NCBI GenBank assembly: GCA_031769625.1
Contig: JAUIMM010000484.1
Span: 3,286,001-3,350,000 of the forward strand
Direction: 5' to 3'
Length of the DNA: 64,000 nucleotides
Source of the DNA: Taudactylus pleione
Lineage: Eukaryota > Chordata > Amphibia > Anura > Myobatrachidae
The stretch's first letter is position 1, and each line of letters opens with the position of its first letter. Shown here piece after piece: positions 32,287-42,817 of this stretch. Under the pieces are notes generated by a model. It saw nothing but the letters and a program-made list of their open reading frames with translations, made no database searches and was not told where the DNA came from. The translations under genes and the position numbers were made by a program.

Positions 32287-32895
32287 AAAATGTCACAATG
32301 GGAAAAATTGCCTCCTCTAGATAAATCCTAACTTAGAATCCAAATGGATATTAGTTAGACTGAACATAATAAAAATAAATATTTTAAAAAATATGACAAC
32401 TGAACTCAGTTAACATATAAAATTCTGACAGATGAAAGATCAAATAATGTATCCAAAAGAAGTCCAGAATTATTGAAGTAAGATATTTGTTAATATCTGT
32501 AAATCCGGATAAGTAAAGAAAACAAAATATCCGAAGTGTAAACACCTTAGATAGTTTGTTGCAATGGACTGATAGTGAATATCTGTAAATTGTTTCAATG
32601 TAGCTAACGCTTATTTGCGCTGTATTTGCTTCAATCCAATAATGAGTCAATACATATATATTATGGACATACTCCTCCTTTACTTTAACACCGCAGGGTT
32701 TAAATGATATGGTTGAACTTAACAATATTTGATTGGGAACTTGGGGGTTTGTTTCTTATCCGGATTTACAGATATTAACAAATATCTTACTTCAATAATT
32801 CTGGACTTCTTTTGGATACATTATTAGATCTTTCTTGTGTCAGAATTTTATATGTTAACTAAGTTCAGTTGTCATATTTTTTAAAATATTTATTT
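32044..32895. mobile_element. Insertion with long inverted arms and 13-bp TSD
   Basis: An 852-bp insertion with perfect 13-bp flanks TTATCTCTATCTA (32031-32043 and 32896-32908), the youngest of three nested layers. It starts AAACAAAAACAAGCAGTCTA then GCGCTG. About 145 bp at 32369-32515 (through GACAACTGAACTCAGTTAAC and GTAAATCCGGATAAG) is inverted at 32753-32895 (through CTTATCCGGATTTACAGATA). A TA microsatellite lies inside. A duplication this long suggests a retroelement route; the start resembles the inverted end of 44560-45044. No RT is encoded. Confidence 0.75.
32244..32283. repeat. (TA)n microsatellite
   Basis: An uninterrupted run of about 20 TA dinucleotides. Confidence 0.95.
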
Positions 32896-33438
32896 TTATC
32901 TCTATCTACTCTAACTTACCGCAGCTGTAATCAGTGCTGCGCATGCGCCGTTACATCCTTAAAAGCAGCGCATGCACAGCACTACCTACAGCTGCGGTAA
33001 TTCTGTGTGAACCCCTCTCCCCTCCGCTGACCTCCCCCCCGTCCCTGACTTACATGCTCTAATGTATGGGGAGTGTGGTGATTAACGCAGGCGGACTTAA
33101 CCAGGAGATATCAGTGATATCTCCTGTATTAAGTGTCTTCATGAATACTAAAATAACAGCACTTAAGGAAAATGTCCTTAAAACTTTATTTTAGTGTTGA
33201 TGAATAGGCCCCTCTGTGAGGACACTTGGAACACATGCACCGTTTGGGGTCCTGAGGACTGAGTTTAAGAACCACTGCTCCTGCATATTTACAATATGCT
33301 CATCTTTCCTGAATGGAGTAACAACATCAAGTGCTTCATCATTCCACAGAGCGTATCGATGTGCGTCAAAACTTTCTTACGCGGTCATGTTTTGCTGCAC
33401 TGATCATAGCAATGTGCAACACTGTGTAATAAGATTTA

Positions 33439-33577
33439 GGGGGAGCTGTATCAAACCTTGGAGACTGATAAAGTGGAGAAGTTGCCCACAGTCTTTGAAA
33501 TGACAGTTAAAACCTGATTGGTCGCTTTGGGCAGCTTCTCCACTTTATACCTCTTCAAGGCTTGATACATCTCCCCC
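33439..33577. mobile_element. Palindromic MITE (GGGGGAG ends)
   Basis: Left GGGGGAGCTGTATCAAACCT then TGGAGA and right CAAGGCTTGATACATCTCCC pair, as do AAAGTGGAGAAGTTGCCCA and GGGCAGCTTCTCCACTTTA. Same family as 12691-12860. Confidence 0.8.
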
Positions 33578-34132
33578 AGAGTGCCTTCAATTGTATAAGA
33601 CAATTGAACTGAAACTTCAATAGTAGTTAAACTACTGTACCTAACACTGTTTTCCCCCACCATTAAAATGCAATAAACCTCCGCTGTCACAATTACTCGA
33701 TGGCAGCTGGAAATCAATCGAAAATTTCAAAATGCACAGAGCTATAAAATATATTAAAATCCAAATCATTGAGAGACCTGTACAGTCTTGGACACATATC
33801 TGAAAATAGTGCCATTCACACTTTGCGGACATTTGTACTTTGGGACTGTGTTTTTTTTTTCCTAATTAGTAATTAGCTGCACAATGTTCAATTAATAATC
33901 TTTTCATATTATTTTATTTCTCCACTTGTGGTGCCATAACCATTAAACAAAACAGCTTGACCTTGCAGTAACATACTGTTTCTAAGTATCCTGAAGGTAA
34001 TATAGTTCTAGGAAAGTGCTGACGTAATCCCGCCTTAAAATAATATTTAAACAGGCATTTATTTCTGAAAATGTTAATGTTAAGGCGGATTTTTTTTTTG
34101 CTCTTGAATGTATAGCAGATAGACTGTGTAAA
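33578..34132. other. No gene seen
   Basis: AT-rich unassigned sequence. Open frames of 60-88 codons on the minus strand have no recognisable motif. Confidence 0.4.
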
Positions 34133-34363
34133 GGTTCCCATACAGTACATCTGCGACGGATCGTCGCGATGTTGTGCTAGGAATGGAAATGCCGATCTAT
34201 GTTATGTTACATGTTAAATTTCACCGATGTGCCAATCACGATTATTTTTTGATCGTGATCGGCATATCTGTGAAATCCAACATGTTGGATTTCACCGACC
34301 CTGCGATGCCGGGTTGCAGGATCGCTACATCGCGGCAATCCGTCGCAGATGTATGGGGGCCTT
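34133..34363. mobile_element. TTAA-type palindromic MITE (TCTGCGACGG arms)
   Basis: The ends GGTTCCCATACAGTACATCT then GCGACGG and CCGTCGCAGATGTATGGGGG then CC are inverted. The core GTTAAATTTCACCGATGTGC and ATCGTGATCGGCAT also show inverted symmetry. The flanks look like a decayed TTAA. Non-coding. Confidence 0.7.
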
Positions 34364-34459
34364 TAGTTCAGGTGTACCATGCATAGATATGAACTAAACT
34401 GTTGTATCCAGAGACAATACAAAGAAACAGTTCTGACGCAGATGTTGGGTGGTGTCTAG

Positions 34460-34746
34460 CAGGGCCGTAACTAGGATAGTGCAACCTGTGCCATGCACAA
34501 GGCATCGCAGGGCAGGGTGCACTATTTGGGCCTGTCAATTTTCCTGTTTATTATCATTCTCACTTGTAGCTTCCTCTTCTTTAATCCCCAGCATCTCCTG
34601 GCCTCCCCTATCTCTTCCCTGGTCCTTCCCTATGAGGCCATGGCCCTTTATCAGGTGCACGATCTTATGTTCCTATTTAAAAATTGGGGGAGGAGGCGCT
34701 TATGCTCTCTCTGGCACAGGGCACCAAAAGTCTAGTAACGGCTCTG
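34460..34746. mobile_element. hAT-like MITE (CAGGGCCGTAACTAGG), intact TSD
   Basis: Ends CAGGGCCGTAACTAG and CTAGTAACGGCTCTG are inverted. Perfect 8-bp repeats GTGTCTAG lie at 34452-34459 and 34747-34754. 287 bp. Overlapping Ser/Leu/Pro-rich open frames are not genes. Confidence 0.9.
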
Positions 34747-34754
34747 GTGTCTAG

Positions 34755-36639
34755 TAAAGGGTGCTTTTTGTTCAGCAGCTTAAAATGTCTTAATATTGTC
34801 ATATAAACCCTGTATCTAGTAACTTTTGATAAGTCTAGCAAATTTTGAACAATATGAAACCTGGAATTTAATGTTGCTTTACAAATCGTGACACTTTTTT
34901 CATTCATTTAAATGGCCCACTCATTTCAATGGAATTTCCAGCATAAGAGCTGCATACAGAAAGCCCATTTTAATGAATGCGTCGCAAATGTGTCACAATG
35001 GTTTACTGACGACTGTTATCATGAGTTACTTAGAGCCATAGTGATTGACAGTCAGTGTGTGTTTATTGGAGGAAACATGTGTGTGGTTAGTCAAATGCAG
35101 ACCTGTCACGAGTATTTTGTGAGCGTGACGCAGCCAGCAATTGTGTCTCTGTATCCAGATTCACTGGCCTGACGTACATTCTAAGTAGCCATAGTATTGC
35201 CCAGAAGTTCGATGGCGCGACCAATGTGCTTCTTTGTACACAAGCGCGGTGGGTTACAGACACAACGGGTTGGAGTCATTGCAAAAATTACAGTGGCTGC
35301 GGCATTGGCATAACTTATGAAATAATCGCTCAATCTGCGTAAATAAAGGCATCTCTGAATCGGGCCCTATGTAACCAATACTATTTCTGTTTTTGTATCT
35401 CTGTAAAAACAGAAATAAAGAGAAAAAAAAATGCTGCTTCATTAAAATCTTTATGATGGCTTGTTAAAAAAACAACACAGCAAAACACTGTTGTGAAGAA
35501 AATACTTTCCACATGTAACCAAGGAAACACACTGATTATTTCATGGTTATACAGTATATTTTGCTAATCAAGATCGGTTCTCACAGCTTATCTGCTAAAT
35601 GGCAGCAACAGTCTGTTTCTGAGATTTCAACAGGCAACTTAAGGAAGAAGTCCTGCATATCAGGAGCCTCAGGATGATTAATCTATCGTACATATATTAT
35701 AATGATTTTAGCTAGGCAAAATAAGTTTTGAGTGAAGTTACCCTTTCTATAAATCGAGCCACAAAATAAGACGACACAGGTGAAGTGTCGGGTGAACTCA
35801 GTAGTGTCATATTTCCACAGTGAAAATGAGCAGAATTGGGTACATGTAAGAAACTGCTGAAATGACGATGACGATCAGCATGTTGGAACTGATATAAAAT
35901 GCCTGCTGATTTCTTATTATAGATACAGGTCTCATCAAATATATTGACTAAACGTATTTCTGAAATTAAGCACTGGGCTATGTGTTCACTGCGTTTACTG
36001 AATCTCTGGATTTTTTTCGGCTTGTCAAGAATTTGTTGTCCCCTAATTTAATATTATAAGGATATTTCAAGTCACCACGTAATATCATGATTATTTACAG
36101 GTGTGCGGGTGTTTGATAAAGATGACGGAAATCTGAGGTGTCTTGTAGTAGTTACCACTGTAATAAACACTGCAGTGATAACATACAAAACCCTGATTAT
36201 AAGGAATTACACAAGAACTTATTTATTAATGTAAAAATATTATTTTCAGGAGTTAATACATATATTAATATGACTTGAGTATTATATTGTAATAAACTGC
36301 TGGCAATAACCAAGGTAATTCTTATAGCTCACATGCTAAACAAGCTGCAGCTATGGCAAAGTAGGTCAGGGACCCTGTGTCATCCAGGGTTGTACTTCAC
36401 TGGAGATAAAAAGCACCTCACACATTACATCTAAAGATAGCACCCTGGGCTCCGATTGGCTGAAATTTCATTTAGCTGCAGGTGAAGGACAGAATTATGC
36501 ATGAGATCTAACAAAGAATAAATTATTTAGATTGTGTAATTCTTGTTTGTCTCCCACAGAATTGTCACCACACATTATACAGTCATTTGCTCAGTTTTTG
36601 GCCGGGTGGAAAAAAAAAACAAAAGTTGACTCATTCATT
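34755..36639. other. No gene; one MITE right end
   Basis: CTCTGAATCGGGCCC at 35353-35367 is a Harbinger-like right end with family-like sequence from about 35172 (GCGGCATTGGCATAAC). The left end is unclear. The 86-codon open frame at 34912-35172 has no recognised domain and may lie in the same MITE interior. 35370-36639 is unassigned AT-rich DNA. Confidence 0.45.
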
Positions 36640-37669
36640 ACTTTACGGGCCTACAAACTCCAACTTTTGTATAAAAACACCAATGTGTTTATTAGGCTTA
36701 AAGCATAGCCGTAGATAGTGGCATCATTTCGGGCATAGCTCGGCTCTTTATCAAGCAATTGTACAAGTGAAAGCAAATGGTTTAAATAGGTTACAGGGTG
36801 GCTAAATTGGGGCCAAAATAGAGCTGAATCAATTAATGATGTCACATATGCAGTTAAGCAGTAACCAATCAGAACAGTGCACAGACTACACCACAAAAAT
36901 AGAGACTTAAAAACATAGTGGGATGAAACCACATATTGCATTAGAATGTAAAGTAACCTTGCATAAGGGAAAGCAATCATCAGAGTACATGGTGGAGGGT
37001 ACTGGTATTGTGGCATATAACCATATAACACATACTTGCCTACTCTCCTAGAATGGCCGGGAGGCTCCCAGCTGCCCGGGAAAGTGGGCAAGTCTCCCGG
37101 CCACCCGCCACCTGCCTGCACCCCCCCCCCCCAGCTGAAGTCCACTTTCCCCCCTCTACTTATACAATACAAGTGGGTGGTCTCGGGGGAGCCGATGATG
37201 CAATTTGCGCCGAAATGCGTAATCGTGGCCCAGCCCCCTGCTGCACAATGCCGGTAATCTCGGCATTGTTTAGCAGGGGCGTTGCCGTGATGATGCGATC
37301 CCACAATCACACACCCACGCTCCGCCCCCAAACGTGCATCATGCCCCTCACCAAGCCACCCACTGTGCTGGCCTGGCTGACTCCTCCCGAAGGGAGCAGT
37401 CAGATTGTCGCCAACTGTGACACTAAAGTATATGTTTCTATCATTATAAAGAAATTACAGTTCCTGTGAGAACTTGTTTCCAGGAACGGCAACATGTGAA
37501 AGTTGGACAAGTGAAAGACAAATGCACGGTGCAACTGGCCAATTCAGAAGTGGATAGGAATTAAACAGTAGTTGGAGCCAAGCACCGTTTCTGAATATAA
37601 TTGTTGATAGCAACTGTGTCCAGGTTGTAGTCCAACGAGTGGGCGAAGCTAGTGAATGCAAGAGGGGAG
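36640..37669 (-). repeat. Dispersed repeat split by a hAT-like MITE
   Basis: 36640-37030, read on the minus strand, ends with CGGCTATGCTTTAAGCC, GGTGTTTTTATACAAAAG and GGAGTTTGTAGGCCCG, features I associate with dispersed amphibian repeats but cannot name. The part after 37434 appears to continue it. No reliable coding potential: the 226-codon minus frame (37331-36651) crosses the MITE boundary, so it is a chimera of two repeats. Confidence 0.4.
37031..37434. mobile_element. hAT-like MITE (CATACTTGCC family)
   Basis: Starts CATACTTGCCTACTCTCCTA then GAATGGCCGGGAG and ends CTAAAGTATATG. Inner CTCCCGGCCACCCGCC and a C12 run at 37121. Same family as 8899 and 61074. No 8-bp duplication was recognised here. 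Confidence 0.55.
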
Positions 37670-37950
37670 GCTCTATGTTGAAAATGGTATTAAGTTATGG
37701 GATAGCAGTATGTAAAGGTAATGGTGAGTGGCGTCACTGCACTGTGACATCTTGAAAATGAGAAAAAAATGAAAACAAAATGGCCAGACCTGCATCAGTT
37801 GTAATCTGACAAGTCGTGAGTCAGTTAGATTGCTCATGCCAAGGTGACATTAATTATCGGAGTTCGAATGGGGCATAATAGTGGGTACCCGACTGATGGG
37901 ACATTCTATTTCCAATGCTGTGTAGACAATCAACTTTCCTTGATCTACGG

Positions 37951-38297
37951 CACTGGCGTATCTATAATGGGTGCAGAGTGTGCGGTGCTTAGGAGTCCAC
38001 ATCGCACACCCTGCACCCATATAATTAGTATACTTACCTCTCCGGAGTCCCGCGTTGGCTGGTTCAGCAGACTGAAATCACTGGTAAAATGGGAAAATGG
38101 CATGGCGGCCATTTTCCCGGTGATTTCTGTATGCACACTAGAAGTGTCTCCAAAAATATAGCACGGCCGCAATATTCCTGGAGAACTGTGCTTGCGCAAT
38201 AGATCTAGAACAAAGCCAGAGTCTACTGCGTTGGTGGAGAGGATGGGGCCTGCACAGAGGCTGCACACGGACCCCCTCCTCTCTTAAAGCGCCCCTG
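37951..38297 (+). mobile_element. hAT-like MITE nested in Tc1, near-perfect TSD
   Basis: Starts CACTGGCGTATCTATAATGG and ends TTAAAGCGCCCCTG. The 8-bp flanks ATCTACGG (37943-37950) and ATCTATGG (38298-38305) differ at one position. 347 bp. A near-complete copy of the family at 14783, useful as its length standard. Confidence 0.85.
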
Positions 38298-38670
38298 ATC
38301 TATGGTGTTGTGTATGGGAATACCTCATGGAATTCACTACCACCCACTGTGGACAGCATAGTGGCCGAACATGCTTAATGATTGTGATCAGCTGTGTCTG
38401 GCCAGAATTGTTTGTGGTAACAGAGAAGCAACACTGGCTCAAATCACATCCACATTCAATGCAGGAGGTACCAGACACACTTTCAGGAGGTCAGTGCAGC
38501 GTTCTTTAGGTTCCATGGGATATGGGAGCGTAAAACCTACCAGAGTGCGCCTGTTAACACTACGACACCAGACACAATGCCTCACCTGGGCTTGTGAAGT
38601 TACTAATTGGACCCTGGAGGACTGGCAACATGTGGTGTGGTCCGATGAGTCACAGCTCCAATTTTTTCAG

Positions 38671-39361
38671 GCTAATGGTAGGGTTCGGATGTGGTGCAGA
38701 CCCAATGAGGCCATGGACCCCAGTTGTCAACAAGGCACTGTGCAGACTGGTGATGGACCCATAATGGTGTGTTCATATGGTATGGGTTTGATCCGCTGGT
38801 AGATCTGAACATGTCATTGTCCGGTTACCACTACTTTGTATTGCTTGATGACAATTTGCGTCCTCTTCATGTACCCCCACTATAATGGAAAATTCCAGCA
38901 GGATAATGCATCATGTCATCGGTCCCAAGTAATCCAGAATTTGTTTGAGGAGCATTCTGGAGAGTTCAGACGAATGGTGTGGCCACCATATTCACCCAAC
39001 ATGAACCCAATCGAGCATTTATTGGCTGATGGTAGGGTTCGGGTGTGGTGCAGACCCAATGAGGCCATGGACCCCAGTTGTCAACAAGGCACTACGCAGG
39101 CCGGTGGTGGTCCCATAATGGTGTGGAGTGTGTTCACGTGGCATGGGTTGGATCCGCTTGTCCGCCTGAACATGTCATTGACCGGTAACTGCTACTTTGC
39201 ATTGCTTGATGATCATTTGCGGCCCTTCTGTACCCCCACTGTAATGGAATATTCCAGCAGGATAATGCAATGTCATCAGTCTCAAGTTGTCCAGAATTTG
39301 TTCGAGGAGCATGGTGTGGCCACCACATTCGTCTGACATGAACCCAATCGAGCATTCATTG
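38671..39361 (+). repeat. Tandem duplication inside Tc1 transposase
   Basis: Unit one (38671-39024) starts GCTAATGGTAGGGTTCGG and ends CCAATCGAGCATTTATTG; unit two (39025-39361) starts GCTGATGGTAGGGTTCGG and ends CCAATCGAGCATTCATTG. The units differ by many substitutions and small indels, for example unit one lacks a 7-bp segment present in GTGTGGAGTGTGTTCACG. Confidence 0.95.
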
Positions 39362-39612
39362 GATGTGGTGGAGAGGTCCATTCATACCCAAGTTCCTGCA
39401 TCTACAAATATCATGGAGCTGTGGGAAGCTATCAAGATGGAATGGGTCAACAGCTCTCCAAATGGCTTCAGTCCACTTGTGGAATCGATGCCAGATTGAG
39501 TTGCTGCACTTTGCTGGGCTAGCGGGGGTCCTACATGATACTAGGCATCTATCCCATGACTTTTGGCACTTCAGTGTATCTAGCAAAACAGGAAGGTGCT
39601 CATAGTGTACTG

Positions 39613-40569
39613 TACCTCATTTTGAGATTCCAATGGAATTTAAATGACTAATCTGCATACTTTAAAATACTGTAGAATAAATTAGACTTATCTGGTGGTC
39701 TTTAAATCCATGGTCTTCAATTGTTAGGTTAAATTGGATGATTCATCTAAATTATCTATAATGAGAGCCCATTACCAAATGCACAAGATAGAATAATAAT
39801 AGTGTAGTATGTTCCAAAAATATGTAGGTAGGGTATACAAGATTAAAAATCGGTACTTCAATAAAATGTAACCAGAGCGTATCACAAATTTTACAAAAAA
39901 AACCCCTGGAGAAATTAATTGAACATTATTTAATTAAGACACTTTCAGAAAAGTGGGAGCTCCTGAAACTGAAGGACCAGCCAACACATTTTGTCAGCTC
40001 TGACTTCCTAAGGAACATTACAGATAAACTAAGATTGTGGGCACTAAAGAAATCTAAGGACGATAGTATTGCTTCAGTACTTATCAATAAAAAATAAGAA
40101 TATTATTATTTCTTTTTTTTTTTAAAGTGTAATTCTCACATTATCTAACCTCAAACCCAACTCAATTTTTTTTGTACTATTTAGCAAACACTTATTCAAT
40201 CCATAAAACAGCTGGGAGCATTTCATTATATATCTAATTAACATTAAATCATTACCTTTGTGGTACACAACTAACAACACTAATCAGAAGTTTACCCAAT
40301 GTGTACTCTGTAACACACAGCCTAGCCGGTTAATGTGTCTGAAGGTTATTATACTCTATGGCGATTTTTGCTGCTTATTGAAGCACAAATTACTTTTATT
40401 TGCATATTTTATTTTTATGGTATACTGGGGGCTTTGTTTTCACACTAGATTGCAAGTGTAAATGACATTCCGAAGTGGCCTGACATAAATAAATGAAGCA
40501 CTTCACCTCCAGCAATGCTTTATGTAGTCAAGAAAAACAGCAACTAAACTAACTTGGATACCCTCAATT
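39613..40569. other. No gene seen
   Basis: AT-rich sequence with no transposon ends or coding signal recognised. Confidence 0.4.
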
Positions 40570-40926
40570 CAGTGGCGTAAATTCATCCCAGATGCCCGGA
40601 GGCATGGTATAATTTGGTGTCCAGACCAAAGCGCCCCCCCCCCCAAACCGTCACAGCCACTGTAATGTAGCAATTTGCATGCAGACAGGCTAAAGACTGA
40701 TGTAGGCATCAGCTGATGGTCTGACATGTAGATCTCCACTAGTGTATGGTGGCTTCTCAGGTGCCGAGAAGGGGTGCCATGTTTTGGGCGGCCGTGACGG
40801 TACACTCCAGGTACATAGATACAGCCCTAAGTGGGGTGAATATGTTGTGGACAATGGAGGAGGTGCCCCTTCAAACCTGGAGCCCGGCGGCAGGCGCCTC
40901 CATTTTCTCCCATAGTTCTGCCCCTG
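40570..40926. mobile_element. hAT-like MITE (CAGTGGCGTAAATTC), intact TSD
   Basis: Begins CAGTGGCGTAAATTCATCCC and ends CATAGTTCTGCCCCTG. Perfect 8-bp repeats CCTCAATT lie at 40562-40569 and 40927-40934. 357 bp with a C-run at 40634-40644; non-coding. Confidence 0.9.
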
Positions 40927-40934
40927 CCTCAATT

Positions 40935-41149
40935 CACACTCAGGAATATACAGTTATGTTTGTTAATAAAAATGAAAAAAGTAACAATTCTTTAAAAACC
41001 CAAGAGGGGGTGACAAAAGCCGCTATGTTTTACTAATTTACAGGTTTGTTTGATCATCTTTAATAAATTTGTTATTTATCAATCTAAAAAACACCAAATT
41101 CCAAAACTTTTCCAAAATCACCAATCATCACAGCTATTGATCTAATATT
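40935..41149. other. No gene seen
   Basis: Short AT-rich spacer between a hAT MITE and a SINE head. Confidence 0.35.
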
Positions 41150-41290
41150 GGCAGCACAGGTGGCGTAGTGGGCAGCACGGATGGCGAAGTGGTTAGCAAT
41201 TCTGCCTTGGGTACGTGAGTTTAACAGTAGAAATATCAACACTCACAACGGGGACACTGTGAGGTCAAACCCAGAATGCCGACATAAAAA
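41150..41290 (+). mobile_element. SINE head, duplicated, 5' part only
   Basis: GGCAGCACAGGTGGCGTAGTG is followed at once by GGCAGCACGGATGGCGAAGT then GGTTAGCA, two tandem starts of a tRNA-like SINE (see 55351-55682). The part after GTTAGCAATTCTGCC diverges, and no 3' tail is attached. Confidence 0.6.
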
Positions 41291-41749
41291 ATAATGGAAT
41301 TTAAAGCATTTTACAACTTCAGACATGATTGCACAACAACATTTTCCATAACATTGCCCTTTTATCAGCGTTACAAGACATCCTGCATCGCTCAGAGCAG
41401 ATTGGTTTACAGTCATAAAAGTATTGTCACTTCAAAAGTGAAATACCGCTTACATGAGTGAGACATTGCATAAGTATCTGGACAGTTTGCTGTCACATTA
41501 TCTTAAGTAGTGACAAGGACAACACGAAAATATTTTGATACTGTCATAGCAGAAAATTCCAGTGTTGACAAGTTTATTAGTTTATTGTTGCTGAATTAAG
41601 CACAAGTTAAGTCTTTTCACGTTTCTGTAAATAGGTTTTGATAAAATGCAGTAACCTCCTAATCAATGGATAATAAGGGCTGTGAACTGTTTATGAAATG
41701 CAAGTTTAATTTTCAAAATTCATGGCAATTGCCTTGAGATAGTGGTCAC
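41291..41749. other. No gene seen
   Basis: AT-rich unassigned sequence. Confidence 0.35.
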
Positions 41750-41865
41750 CCATGGGGGGGCATATCTATTATGGGTGCAGGGTGTGCAGTGCACATGAGT
41801 CCAGGGGAGTCCACACCACACACCATGCACCCATAGGCTGCACTTACCTCTACGCTGGAACCACA
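41750..41865 (+). repeat. Fragment of CAGGGGCGTATCTATAATGG hAT family
   Basis: GGGGGGCATATCTATTATGG, GTGCAGGGTGTGCAGTGCAC and ATGCACCCATAGG are the 5' third of the family seen at 14783, with a decayed start. The remainder is missing. Confidence 0.65.
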
Positions 41866-41892
41866 AAAATAACAGAAAAAATGCTGTGACAC

Positions 41893-42257
41893 CATTCTCA
41901 AGTAGATGCTGTCTCACAGTGCTGAGGTCTTGAGTTCAATTACAACAAAGGCCCTATCTTTGCAGAATTTGCATATTCTCCCATTTGTTTGTGTGGATGC
42001 CAATAGCAAAGACGAAGCAGTGATGCTAAAATATGCAGTAAGAGGCGACTGAGGACAAAAGACGCCTCTTGACAGCGCTGCAGGAGGCGTCCTGTGCACG
42101 CACATTTTATCCAGCCATACCATCGGGTTTACATCTCTGAAACAGACCCATAGACTGTAGCTCCACTGGGACAGGGACTAATGTGAATGACTAAACATTG
42201 TTCGTAAAGCGCTGCATAATATGCGTGTGCTGCATAAATAACGTATAATTATTTGTT
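41893..42257 (+). mobile_element. tRNA-like SINE, plus strand, interrupted
   Basis: The 5' part CTGTCTCACAGTGCTGAGGT with B-box-like TTGAGTTCAAT, then GCATATTCTCCC, and the 3' part GACTGTAGCTCCACTGGGAC, GTAAAGCGCTGCATAATATG and CATAAATAACG match the minus-strand copy at 55351-55682. Between them lies CGCA-rich MITE-like DNA (about 41998-42148, ending CATCTCTGAAACAGACCCA). Confidence 0.65.
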
Positions 42258-42298
42258 TAAGTCACACTTAAAATTTGACAGTCTGCTTTTATAAAACT

Positions 42299-42300
<2 letters not shown>

Positions 42301-42359
<59 letters not shown>

Positions 42360-42360
42360 A
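42301..42360. repeat. (TCTA)n microsatellite
   Basis: About 15 tetranucleotide units without interruption. It ends directly at the MITE starting at 42364. Confidence 0.95.
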
Positions 42361-42363
42361 TAA

Positions 42364-42817
42364 AGGGGCCTATCCATTAGCAGATGTATTTCTGAGCGAT
42401 GAAAGACAAAAGATATCCCTTGAAAATTCCGGTGGCTGTGCTGAACGATATCTGTCATGTACATGACAGATTTTGGCAAACAACGAACGATGAACGATAT
42501 CGCATGACATCATTCAGGGAGTGGATTTTTTTCTCTGCAGCGCTCTGTAGCTGCTGCTAATATCTTTCGTCGTTTACCGCATATAAACTGCACGATATTG
42601 CTAATATCGTACAGCTATATGCGATAATTGACCAACATGTTGGAGAGATGATAGATGCGATTTATCGGCCGTGGGAGTGCGCATCTGTCATCGTTCAGGT
42701 CCTATCCATTAGCAGATATAATGAACGATTGAACGATATATCGTTCAATCGTTCATTTTATCTGCTAATGGATAGGCGTTCAATCGTTCATTATATCTGC
42801 TAATGGATAGGCCCCTT
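42364..42817. mobile_element. Palindromic MITE (AAGGGGCCTATCCATTAGCA)
   Basis: Left AAGGGGCCTATCCATTAGCA and right TGCTAATGGATAGGCCCCTT are perfect inverted ends. The sequence TATCCATTAGCAGATATAAT also occurs inside (about 42702), followed by arms ATGAACGATTGAACGATA and TATCGTTCAATCGTTCAT, and the end is then repeated, so the right side looks like an extra, partly duplicated terminus. The family shares TATCGTTC words with TTAA MITEs. Confidence 0.85.

Larger units (their letters stand above)
31937..33212. mobile_element. MITE with GGCCTATTCATCA ends, middle layer
   Basis: Left GGCCTATTCATCATAACTAA and right TTAGTGTTGATGAATAGGCC are inverted. TCTGTG occurs on both sides (31931-31936 and 33213-33218), consistent with a duplication at the insertion point in the outer MITE. 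Inner arms include GCAGCTGTAATCAGTGCTGC with GCGCATGCGC and GCAGCGCATG words. It is split by 32044-32895. Confidence 0.7.
31792..33277. mobile_element. Palindromic MITE, outer layer of a nest
   Basis: The left portion (CAGTACTTCCCAAACTGTGT, CCTCAGGACCCCAGACAG) and right portion (GGGGTCCTGAGGACTGAG, TTTAAGAACCACTG) are inverted halves of one element. They are separated by the insertion 31937-33212. Relatives: 46211-46350, 51992-52177 and the 1580 fragment. Confidence 0.75.
37840..39500 (+). pseudogene. Tc1 transposase remnant with internal duplication
   Basis: Cut-and-paste DNA transposase, not functional. HTH-region words (CNREATLAQITSTFNAGG, then TRHTFRRSVQRSLGSMGYG) precede the catalytic domain: VVWSDESQLQFF (first Asp), FQQDNASCHRSQV (second Asp) and PPYSPNMNPIEHLL (Glu retained). 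The text then jumps back: ANGRVRMWCRPNEAMD recurs as ADGRVRVWCRPNEAMD and a second NPIEH block follows, leading into a normal C-terminus VVERSIHTQVPASTNIMELW. The second copy of the catalytic block is frameshifted. A hAT MITE splits the N-terminal part. Confidence 0.9.
37670..39612 (+). mobile_element. Tc1-like transposon, second family, split by hAT
   Basis: The right end carries ACTTTTGGCACTTCAGTGTA, then CAGGAAGGTGCTCATAGTGT and ACTGTA. A decayed inverse (AAGTTATGGGATAGCAG) near 37690 marks the left end. The transposase remnant runs rightwards, interrupted by the hAT MITE at 37951-38297 and altered by a tandem duplication at 38671-39361. Confidence 0.8.

Noticed and set aside
34912..35172. 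86-codon plus-strand frame as an exon
   Set aside because: Probably MITE interior upstream of a right end at 35367; no domain or splice context recognised.
36651..37331. 226-codon minus-strand open frame
   Set aside because: It crosses the boundary at 37031 between a hAT-like MITE and another repeat, so it is a fusion of unrelated non-coding sequences with no domain.
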